Of a stretch of 5,139 nt of DNA, positions 1 through 5,139 are shown piece after piece. The notes under the pieces were generated by a model. It ran no database searches. It saw nothing but the letters and a program-made list of their open reading frames with translations, and was not told where the DNA came from. Position 1 is the stretch's first letter; each line of letters opens with the position of its first letter. Position numbers and translations under genes: made by a program. This DNA comes from Alphaproteobacteria bacterium (GTDB lineage: Bacteria > Pseudomonadota > Alphaproteobacteria > Caulobacterales > Parvularculaceae): the NCBI GenBank assembly GCA_030428745.1, contig JAUIEG010000235.1, positions 1 through 5,139 of the forward strand, read 5' to 3'.

Positions 1-147
1 CCGCCGGAAGAAGAACGTCTCGCGGAGCTGGTGGGGATGCAACTCGATCAGGAGTTGATTTCAGCTTTCGTCGACGGCATTCGTGAAGATTACGGCGTCA
101 AAATCAACCAGACCCAGATCGACGCCATCTTTAGCGACGGATTCTAG
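1..147 (+). CDS. C-terminal end of a PpiD/SurA-type peptidyl-prolyl cis-trans isomerase (5' part outside window)
   Basis: The reading frame open from base 1 encodes 48 residues and ends with TAG at 145-147. The tail reads ISAFVDGIREDYGVKINQ and ends DAIFSDGF. An 'R-x-x-Y-G-V-x-I-N-Q' tail followed by a short final helix is typical of the C-terminus of alphaproteobacterial PpiD-like periplasmic folding factors. These are inner-membrane-anchored chaperones with SurA_N and rotamase (parvulin) domains, and in many alphaproteobacteria the gene lies directly upstream of trpE. The parvulin domain itself is outside the window, so the call rests on the tail plus gene order. The stop lies 6 bases before the trpE start, which suggests one transcript and possibly coupled translation. 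It could be another SurA_N-domain protein; I am fairly but not fully sure. Confidence 0.72.
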   Translation, partial: PPEEERLAELVGMQLDQELISAFVDGIREDYGVKINQTQIDAIFSDGF

Positions 148-153
148 CAAGCT

Positions 154-1659
154 GTGAGCGTTAGCCCTGATTTTGAGCGTTTTGAAAGGGCTTACGCTGA
201 CGGGCGGCCGCAATTGGTCTGGCGCAGCCTCGTCAACGATCTCGAAACGCCGGTATCGGCCTATCTGAAGCTCGCTGCCAATCGCAAGAACGCGTTTCTT
301 TTGGAATCGGTTGAAGGCGGTGAACAGCTCGGCCGTTTCTCCGTGATCGGTTTCAAGCCGGACGTCATCTGGCGCGCCAATGGCGCGCAGTCGGAAATCA
401 ACCGCGACGCGGCTGCGGATGTGCACGCCTTCAAACCGGAAGATGGAGCAGCGCTAGACAATCTGAAAAAGCTGCTCGCCGAATCCGAACTGACGCCGCC
501 CGAAGGCGCGCCGCCCATGGCCGCCGGCGTTTTCGGTTATCTCGGCTATGACATGGTGCGCCAGATGGAGCGCCTGGGGCCGAAACCGGAAAGCGGTCTC
601 GGCGCGCCGGACTCCCTGTTCATTCGCCCGACGATTGTCGCGATCTTTGACAATGTGCGTCAGGAGATCAGCCTGTTCTCGCCCGTGCGTCCCGAGCCGG
701 GCGTATCGGCTCGCGCCGCCTATTCCCGCGCCTCAGAACGTCTTGCCGACGCCATTTCGGATTTGCAGGCGCCATTGGCCGAGGCGCGCGGCGCGGTTGA
801 TGAAGCGTCGCTGGACGCGCCGCAAACGTCGAACACCGAAGTGGCTGATTACAAGGCGATGGTCGCGCGGGCAAAAGACTATATCGGCGCCGGCGATATT
901 TTTCAGGTGGTGCTGAGCCAGCGTTTCTCGCGGCCGTTCGAGGCGCCGCCCTTTTCCCTCTACCGCGCGCTCAGGCGATCAAACCCCTCGCCTTTCATGT
1001 TCTATTTCAATTTCGACGAGTTTTCCGTCATCGGATCAAGCCCGGAGATTTTGGTGCGCGTGCGCGACGGTGAAATCACCATCCGCCCCATCGCCGGCAC
1101 GCGTCCGCGCGGCGCCACGCCGCAAGAAGATAACCGGCTTGCGGAAGAGCTCATCAACGATCCGAAAGAGCGCGCGGAACATCTGATGCTGCTCGATCTT
1201 GGCCGCAACGATGTCGGACGGTCTGCGGCGGTTGGCTCCGTAAAGGTGACAGAACAGTTCTCTATCGAGCGCTACAGTCATGTCATGCACATCGTTTCCA
1301 ATGTGGTGGGCCGCCTGCGCGATGGCGAACATCCGGTGAATGCCGTCGTCAGCGGCTTTCCGGCAGGCACAGTTTCCGGCGCGCCGAAAATCCGCGCCAT
1401 GGAGATCATCGATGAGCTGGAAAAAGATGCGCGCGGGGTTTACGCCGGCGCCATCGGGTATTTCTCCGCCAATGGCAATGTGGACACCTGCATCGCGCTA
1501 CGAACCGCTGTTGTCAAAGACGGAACCATGTATGTGCAGGCGGGCGCCGGGATCGTCGCGGATTCCGATCCGGCTTCGGAACAGGCCGAATGCGAAAACA
1601 AAGCGAAGGCGCTTTTCGCCGCCGCCAGATCGGCCCTCGCCCGTGAAGGCAATCGTTGA
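154..1659 (+). CDS. trpE: Anthranilate synthase component I (TrpE)
   Basis: This 501-residue protein is full length for the family. It is the chorismate-binding subunit of anthranilate synthase (EC 4.1.3.27): with ammonia supplied by TrpG it makes anthranilate and pyruvate in the cytoplasm. The N-terminal domain (about residues 20-170) carries the LLES motif at 49-52, part of the tryptophan feedback pocket, as is the NPSPFMF segment at 277-283. The chorismate-binding domain (about 230-495) shows GDIFQVVLSQRF (247-258), IAGTRPRG (313-320), ELINDPKERAEHLMLLDLGRND (332-353), HIVSNVVG (379-386), FPAGTVSGAPK (402-412) and AGAGIVADSDP (463-473). All expected motifs are intact, so the enzyme should be active and feedback-inhibited. 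The GTG start at 154 is chosen because family similarity begins within the first 20 residues and the next in-frame ATG is at residue 122. No clear Shine-Dalgarno precedes it, consistent with coupling to the upstream gene. Confidence 0.98.
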   Translation: MSVSPDFERFERAYADGRPQLVWRSLVNDLETPVSAYLKLAANRKNAFLLESVEGGEQLGRFSVIGFKPDVIWRANGAQSEINRDAAADVHAFKPEDGAALDNLKKLLAESELTPPEGAPPMAAGVFGYLGYDMVRQMERLGPKPESGLGAPDSLFIRPTIVAIFDNVRQEISLFSPVRPEPGVSARAAYSRASERLADAISDLQAPLAEARGAVDEASLDAPQTSNTEVADYKAMVARAKDYIGAGDIFQVVLSQRFSRPFEAPPFSLYRALRRSNPSPFMFYFNFDEFSVIGSSPEILVRVRDGEITIRPIAGTRPRGATPQEDNRLAEELINDPKERAEHLMLLDLGRNDVGRSAAVGSVKVTEQFSIERYSHVMHIVSNVVGRLRDGEHPVNAVVSGFPAGTVSGAPKIRAMEIIDELEKDARGVYAGAIGYFSANGNVDTCIALRTAVVKDGTMYVQAGAGIVADSDPASEQAECENKAKALFAAARSALAREGNR

Positions 1660-1756
1660 TTCGGGGCTAAGCGCGGCGTTTTTGCGACGAATCGCCTGCG
1701 CCTTGCGATAAAGCCATCGGCTCTTAACGGCGATATGGATTACAACCGGCTCAACC

Positions 1757-1776
1757 AGCGCGCACTCGGGCGCGCT
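1757..1776 (+). repeat. Perfect 7-bp inverted repeat (stem-loop) in the DUF885 leader
   Basis: AGCGCGC at 1757-1763 is matched exactly by GCGCGCT at 1770-1776, with a 6-base loop ACTCGG. The stem is almost all G-C. No T-tract follows, so it is not a canonical intrinsic terminator. It ends 12 bases before the Shine-Dalgarno of the DUF885 gene, where it could affect mRNA stability or ribosome access. GCGCGC is common in this GC-rich sequence, so chance is a real alternative. Confidence 0.5.
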
Positions 1777-1788
1777 CTAGCACCATGC

Positions 1789-1794
1789 AAGGGG
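1789..1794 (+). promoter_or_regulatory. Ribosome binding site that decides the DUF885 start
   Basis: AAGGGG lies 6 bases before the ATG at 1801 and 9 bases before the adjacent ATG at 1804. It supports a start at 1801 (or 1804) rather than the earlier in-frame ATG at 1735, which would put 22 charged and polar residues ahead of the signal peptide. Confidence 0.65.
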
Positions 1795-1800
1795 CACCCT

Positions 1801-3645
1801 ATGATGAAATCTCTCAAAGCCGCGCTGGCGGCGACAACCGCCTTCGCCGCGCTCGCCGGCGCGCACGCTTACGCACAAGCCGCCGAACCCGTCGCCGCTG
1901 AAGCCGCGCAAACCGAAGATGAGCGTCTCTCGGCCTTTTTCGAGGAAATCTTCCAGCGCAATCTCGCCAACAGCCCGATCTTCCAGGCCCAGCTTGGGAT
2001 GAAGACGGAGCGCTATGGCGAATGGGACGATTTCTCCGACGCCGAAGCGATCCGTCAGAATGAGGAAACCAAAGACGACCTCGCCCGTCTCCATGCGGAA
2101 TTCGACTACGATAAGCTCTCCGAACAGTCGAAAGTCAGCTACCGGATTTTTGAATTTCTCCAACAGCGCGCCGTCGAAGATTTTGATTACCGCTTTCATG
2201 GCTACGCCTTTTCAACGATGAATAATCCGGCGAGCTTTCCCGCGACGTTTCTTCAAAACATTCATAGCGTAGCCAATGTCTCCGATGCTGAAGCCTATAT
2301 CTCACGGCTCAACAAAATCGACGTCGCTATGGATCAATTGATTGAAGGCGTCGATATGGCCGCCGAGCGCGGCATCGTGCCGACATCGTTCTCCTTCGAT
2401 CCTGTCCTGGAAGACAGCGCCAACATGACCAAAGGCGCGCCTTTCGACGACAGCGGTGAGGACAATGCGATCTACGCAGATTTCAAAACGAAGGTTGAAG
2501 CGCTTGATATCAGCGCCGCCGAAAAGGCGCGTCTCGTTTCAGAAGCGGAAGCGGCGCTGACCGGCCCCTATAAAACCGCCTATGATAAATTCGTCGCAAA
2601 AGTCGCGTCTTTGCGCGACCAGTCACATGGCCCCAACGGCGTATGGGCCTTGCCGCAGGGCAAGGAATATTACGAAAATCGCATTTCCTTCTGGACCAGC
2701 GAAAAAGACCTTAGCGCCGCGGAAATTCATAAGATCGGCGTGAAGGATGTGAAACGCATCCGTAAGGAAATGAAGAAGATCATGCAGCAGGTGGGCTTTG
2801 ACGGCACGCTTTCAGAGTTCTTCGACCATCTGCGCACCGATCCGTCGAACTTCTTCCCGAATACAGAGGAAGGACAGCAGGCCTATCTCGATCAGTCGAA
2901 AGCCTATATCGACTCGATTTACGCTGACGTCGACAAATACTTCAACATTCTGCCGAAAGCCCCGCTGGAAGTGCGCAAGGTTGAAGAATGGCGCGAAGAA
3001 ACCGCGCCAATCGCATTCTATAACCGTCCGTCCCCGGATGGGTCGCGTCCCGGCATCTATTACGTCAATCTCAAAGACATGACCACCAAACAGAAGCACG
3101 AAATGGAAACCATCGCCTATCATGAAGGCGCGCCGGGCCACCATTTCCAGATCGCCATCCAGCAAGAGCTGACCGGCGTTCCCACCTTCCAGAAATTCGC
3201 CTTCTTTGGCGCCTATACGGAAGGCTGGGGGCTTTACGCCGAAAGGCTGGCGAAAGAGGAAGGGCGTTTCACCGATCCGATGCAGGATTTTGGCCGGCTG
3301 CAGAACGAAATGCTGCGCGCCTGCCGCCTTGTGGTCGACACCGGCGGCCATTCCAAGAAATGGACGCGCGAGGAAATGATCCAGTACATGCTCGACAACA
3401 ATCCGATGACCGAGGAAGACGCCACCAAGGAAGTCGAGCGTTATCTCGACACGCCCGGCCAGGCTTTGTCCTACAAGATCGGCATGATCAAGATTCTCGA
3501 TCTGCGCGATAAGGCGAAAAAGGCGCTGGGCGATGATTTCGACATTCGAGACTTCCACGATGTCGTCCTGAAAAACGGCGCGGTCGCCCTCCCGATCCTG
3601 GAAGAGCTGGTCGACGCCTATATCGCCGAGAAAAAAGCGGCCTAA
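1801..3645 (+). CDS. Exported DUF885-family putative zinc metallopeptidase
   Basis: This 614-residue protein matches the DUF885 family, which is regarded as zinc-metallopeptidase-like and is mostly uncharacterised. Residues 1-25 look like a Sec signal peptide: MMKSLK, then an Ala/Leu-rich core, with likely cleavage after AHA or AYA (residues 23-25). No lipobox cysteine follows, so the mature protein is probably periplasmic or secreted. The C-terminal half holds the family signature: HEGAPGHH at 441-448, a downstream EGW at 474-476 that may supply a metal ligand, R-L-V-V-D-T-G-G-H at 509-517 and the PGQALSYKIG segment at 552-561. The motif has the extended HExxPGHH spacing rather than the classical HExxH. 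The region 30-430 is mostly helical-looking and charged. The substrate is unknown; peptides are the natural guess. The start at 1801 is set by the Shine-Dalgarno and signal peptide. Sandwiched between trpE and a convergent gene, it has no evident link to tryptophan synthesis. Confidence 0.92.
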   Translation: MMKSLKAALAATTAFAALAGAHAYAQAAEPVAAEAAQTEDERLSAFFEEIFQRNLANSPIFQAQLGMKTERYGEWDDFSDAEAIRQNEETKDDLARLHAEFDYDKLSEQSKVSYRIFEFLQQRAVEDFDYRFHGYAFSTMNNPASFPATFLQNIHSVANVSDAEAYISRLNKIDVAMDQLIEGVDMAAERGIVPTSFSFDPVLEDSANMTKGAPFDDSGEDNAIYADFKTKVEALDISAAEKARLVSEAEAALTGPYKTAYDKFVAKVASLRDQSHGPNGVWALPQGKEYYENRISFWTSEKDLSAAEIHKIGVKDVKRIRKEMKKIMQQVGFDGTLSEFFDHLRTDPSNFFPNTEEGQQAYLDQSKAYIDSIYADVDKYFNILPKAPLEVRKVEEWREETAPIAFYNRPSPDGSRPGIYYVNLKDMTTKQKHEMETIAYHEGAPGHHFQIAIQQELTGVPTFQKFAFFGAYTEGWGLYAERLAKEEGRFTDPMQDFGRLQNEMLRACRLVVDTGGHSKKWTREEMIQYMLDNNPMTEEDATKEVERYLDTPGQALSYKIGMIKILDLRDKAKKALGDDFDIRDFHDVVLKNGAVALPILEELVDAYIAEKKAA

Positions 3646-3650
3646 GCTTC

Positions 3651-3663
3651 GGGAATCATTCCC
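3651..3663. repeat. Small inverted repeat next to the terminator
   Basis: GGGAA (3651-3655) pairs with TTCCC (3659-3663) around a 3-base loop. The same TTCCC can also pair with GGGAA at 3665-3669 around a single T, so the two pairings are mutually exclusive. It lies between the DUF885 stop and the main terminator hairpin and may extend the terminator structure; its function is unproven. Confidence 0.45.
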
Positions 3664-3667
3664 TGGG

Positions 3668-3697
3668 AAAAAGAGCGCTTCGGCGCTCTTTTTTTTT
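3668..3697. terminator. Strong intrinsic terminator, probably bidirectional
   Basis: AAAAAGAGCGC (3668-3678) pairs perfectly with GCGCTCTTTTT (3683-3693) around a TTCG tetraloop. A run of nine T (3689-3697) completes the signal on the + strand, 22 bases after the DUF885 stop. On the - strand the same hairpin has a CGAA loop and ends in five T, placed 4 bases after the stop of the YibQ-like gene. It therefore fits as a shared terminator for the two convergent genes. Confidence 0.93.
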
Positions 3698-3700
3698 GGC

Positions 3701-4726
3701 TTATAAACGAAGCCCCGGCGCCGCCGCGAAAGCTTGCGGTTGAGCGGCGCTGCTATCGATCCGCCGCAAGGCGCTCGCAAACACAAGTTCAAATCCGCGC
3801 GCCGGCGCCGTTGTCAGCCAGGGGCCCAGAACCTCCAGCGTTTCCGGTCGCGGATGGCCAATGGCGACAACGTAGCCGGTCTCCCGCGCAATACGCTCTG
3901 CAAGGACCAGTTGTCCCTTCACCGACTCCGTATCGCCGACCTCATTATCGAGAAAAACGTCGCGAGCAAAAATCTCAACGCCAAGCTCGGTCGCCGCCTG
4001 GCGCGCCGCGCTGTCCGGCGTCGTCACCGAGTCGAGAAAAAAGACACCGCGATGATTGAGATAACCGAGCAGCGTCTTCATGGCCGCGATGTCTTCGGTG
4101 GCTTTCGAGCCCATATGGTTGTTTACGCCCGTGTAGCCTTCGAAACGGTCGAGGTTCCATTCAAGCGTTTGCAGAAACTCACCGCCTGTCATGTCGACTT
4201 TCAGCGCATGTGATCCGGGATCGGCGTCGCCGCGCGGCTCCATGGGAAGATGCAGCATAATTTCTGCGCCGCCTTTTCGCGCCGCCGCAGCAAGCTCGCG
4301 CACCTTTCGCGCGTAAGGCAGGAACGAATAGGTCACTGGCCCGGGAAGCGTCAGCGCTCGCTCGGTGTTGCGTCGATCGACCCCCATATCGTCAATAATG
4401 ATGACGATCCTGGGCCGTGCGGCTGGCGCTGCATAGGCAGGCAATTGCCCGTCCGGCGGCCGCAATCGCTCCGGCGCGCCGGAAACGATCTCCGCGATGA
4501 TCCGGTCGCGCTTAACACGCGCCGGGTTTTCAGCGACTTCGGTTTGCTCGGACGGCGCGCGGACAATAGCGGCGGCGGTTGCGCCGCGCTGGCCGAGATA
4601 AGCGGAAAGCGCGCCCACCAGAACCCCGGCGAACGCCATCGCAATGGTGGCGATCAGCCCGGCGTTGCCTGCGCTTTCGCCGGGAAACCGGACGCGTTTT
4701 ATTCTCTTTGCGCGCATTCGCGTCAT
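3701..4726 (-). CDS. YibQ-like divergent polysaccharide deacetylase family protein (DUF610), membrane-anchored
   Basis: This 341-residue protein belongs to the divergent polysaccharide deacetylase family (DUF610, YibQ-like), with a carbohydrate-esterase-like fold and no firmly established substrate. After a basic N-terminus (MTRMRAKRIKRVR) comes one hydrophobic segment at about 22-45, a likely inner-membrane anchor placing the domain in the periplasm. A linker of about 60 residues follows. The catalytic-type domain shows I-I-I-D-D-M-G (109-115, the Asp pair equivalent to NodB motif 1), HLPMEP (159-164), NNHMGS (202-207), FFLDS (229-233), ARDVFLDN (254-261) and GHPRPETL (290-297). The ATG at 4726 is preferred because GGCGGG lies 4 bases upstream. 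An in-frame TTG at 4753, with GAAAGGG 9 bases upstream, would add 9 residues and cannot be excluded; ATG 4717 is another option. In many proteobacteria relatives sit beside envC and ctpA cell-wall genes, but here the gene stands alone, convergent to DUF885 and divergent from trpG. Confidence 0.92.
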   Translation of the reverse strand: MTRMRAKRIKRVRFPGESAGNAGLIATIAMAFAGVLVGALSAYLGQRGATAAAIVRAPSEQTEVAENPARVKRDRIIAEIVSGAPERLRPPDGQLPAYAAPAARPRIVIIIDDMGVDRRNTERALTLPGPVTYSFLPYARKVRELAAAARKGGAEIMLHLPMEPRGDADPGSHALKVDMTGGEFLQTLEWNLDRFEGYTGVNNHMGSKATEDIAAMKTLLGYLNHRGVFFLDSVTTPDSAARQAATELGVEIFARDVFLDNEVGDTESVKGQLVLAERIARETGYVVAIGHPRPETLEVLGPWLTTAPARGFELVFASALRRIDSSAAQPQAFAAAPGLRL

Positions 4727-4824
4727 CGTTCCCGCCGCCACATGCAAAAACAAAGGCTTGCGCCCTTTCGCATCGGCGTTAAATCATTCTCCCAACAGAT
4801 CACTATTACTGATTCTCGGGCCCA
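4727..4824. promoter_or_regulatory. Divergent intergenic region with promoters for the YibQ-like gene and trpG
   Basis: Both flanking genes point away from this 98-base stretch, and its middle (4741-4815) is visibly more AT-rich than the coding DNA. It should therefore hold start signals for both. TATTAC at 4804-4809 resembles a -10 box for trpG (4 of 6 matches), but no good -35 stands 16-18 bases upstream. On the - strand TTGGGA (4795-4790) could be a -35 for the YibQ-like gene, without a matching -10. A GGGCCC palindrome at 4818-4823 directly abuts the trpG start, whose Shine-Dalgarno is at best the GGG within it. There is no TGG codon in 4741-4824, so no tryptophan-rich leader peptide precedes trpG. 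Confidence 0.55.
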
Positions 4825-5139
4825 ATGATCCTGCTGATCGACAACTATGACAGTTTTACCTTCAACCTTTTTCACCTGATCGGGGAATTGGGGGAAGAAG
4901 TGAAGGTTGTCCGCAATGACGCCCTGACGGCGGCGGAGGCGCTGGAGATGGGGGCCGAGGCGATTGTGCTGTCCCCGGGGCCCTGTACGCCCAACGAGGC
5001 AGGGATCTGCCTAGACCTGGTGAAGCTCGCGGCTGAACGCCGCGCGCCGGTGTTCGGCGTCTGCCTGGGGATGCAGTCTATCGCCCAGAGCTTTGGCGGC
5101 GTCATCGCCCGCGCCGAGCGGCTGATGCACGGCAAAACG
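4825..5139 (+). CDS. trpG: Anthranilate synthase component II, glutamine amidotransferase (TrpG), 5' part
   Basis: An ATG at 4825 opens a frame that runs off the window after 105 codons; the family is usually about 190-200 residues, so roughly half is visible. The start MILLIDNYDSFTFNL is the classic N-terminus of class I glutamine amidotransferases of the TrpG/PabA type. SPGPCTP (50-56) forms the oxyanion-side loop. GVCLGMQ (78-84) contains the nucleophile Cys80, which cleaves glutamine to supply ammonia to TrpE. The catalytic His and Glu lie beyond the window end, as would any trpD and trpC. TrpG and PabA look alike and one protein can serve both pathways; the TrpG call rests on similarity and on trpE nearby. 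Six of its ten glycines use GGG, unlike trpE (5 of 38). Confidence 0.95.
   Translation, partial: MILLIDNYDSFTFNLFHLIGELGEEVKVVRNDALTAAEALEMGAEAIVLSPGPCTPNEAGICLDLVKLAAERRAPVFGVCLGMQSIAQSFGGVIARAERLMHGKT

Larger units (their letters stand above)
1660..1800 (+). promoter_or_regulatory. Intergenic leader between trpE and the DUF885 gene
   Basis: These 141 bases separate trpE from the signal-peptide start of the next gene. They hold a TTGCGA (1682-1687) that could act as a weak -35, but I see no convincing -10 at the right distance. No T-tract terminator follows trpE, so read-through into the DUF885 gene is possible. The downstream half contains a stem-loop and a Shine-Dalgarno sequence, annotated separately. 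Whether transcription starts here or comes from upstream cannot be decided by eye. Confidence 0.35.

Noticed and set aside
61..426. A 121-codon - strand open frame across the isomerase/trpE junction
   Set aside because: It is antisense to two genes supported by motifs and shows no family similarity that I recognise.
1660..1740. A CtrA-type TTAA-N7-TTAA site or a clear sigma-70 promoter
   Set aside because: The single TTAA at 1724-1727 has no partner at the right spacing, and TTGCGA at 1682-1687 lacks a matching -10.
1735..1800. A longer DUF885 product starting at the ATG at 1735
   Set aside because: It would place 22 polar residues before a standard signal peptide and has no clear Shine-Dalgarno, whereas AAGGGG stands 6 bases before the ATG at 1801.
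2812..3792. A 326-codon open frame on the - strand, antisense to the DUF885 gene
   Set aside because: It lies opposite a well-supported conserved gene, runs through the terminator and into the YibQ-like gene, and its translation has no recognisable domain. GC-rich third positions commonly create such antisense frames.
3734..4213. A 159-codon + strand open frame opposite the YibQ-like gene
   Set aside because: Shadow of the conserved - strand gene; no plausible ribosome binding site or domain was seen.
4741..4824. A tryptophan attenuator or leader peptide upstream of trpG
   Set aside because: The stretch contains no TGG codon on the + strand and no terminator-type hairpin with a T-tract.
4250..4828. 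A 192-codon + strand open frame opposite the YibQ-like gene, ending at the trpG start
   Set aside because: The opposite strand carries clear family motifs. This frame gives an Arg/Cys/Pro-rich translation with no family character and overlaps the intergenic region.
1..5139. CRISPR array, insertion sequence, tRNA/rRNA or defence system
   Set aside because: No repeated spaced units, transposase motifs, terminal inverted repeats with target duplications, or tRNA-like folds were seen. All long stretches are accounted for by housekeeping-type genes.

Overview
The window looks like an ordinary chromosomal segment from an alphaproteobacterium. The evidence is moderately high GC with GC-rich third codon positions, a PpiD-type chaperone gene running directly into trpE, and a trpE and trpG that are separate rather than fused. 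A member of the Caulobacterales/Parvularculales/Hyphomonadaceae type is plausible, but that assignment is inferred from protein style and gene order, not from a marker gene.

Layout from left to right. (1) The last 48 codons of a PpiD/SurA-type peptidyl-prolyl isomerase gene, + strand. (2) Complete trpE, anthranilate synthase component I, + strand, starting 6 bases after the isomerase stop. (3) A 141-base gap holding a perfect 7-bp stem-loop and a good ribosome binding site. (4) A gene for an exported DUF885-family putative zinc metallopeptidase, + strand. (5) A strong intrinsic terminator with a TTCG loop that serves this gene and the convergent next one. (6) A YibQ-like divergent polysaccharide deacetylase gene (DUF610), - strand, with an N-terminal membrane anchor. 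(7) A divergent intergenic region of about 98 bases. (8) The first 105 codons of trpG, anthranilate synthase glutaminase component, + strand, cut by the window end.

TrpE and TrpG form one enzyme that converts chorismate and glutamine to anthranilate, the first committed step of tryptophan synthesis. Their genes are about 3.2 kb apart, separated by two envelope-related genes, one of them on the opposite strand with a terminator between. They therefore cannot share one simple transcript: trpE probably rides on the isomerase transcript, and trpG needs its own promoter in the divergent region. Neither gene has a tryptophan-rich leader visible here. I found no mobile element, CRISPR array, RNA gene or defence system, and nothing that amounts to a new biological system. 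The more interesting points are the split trp locus, the structured leader of the DUF885 gene and the glycine codon use of trpG.
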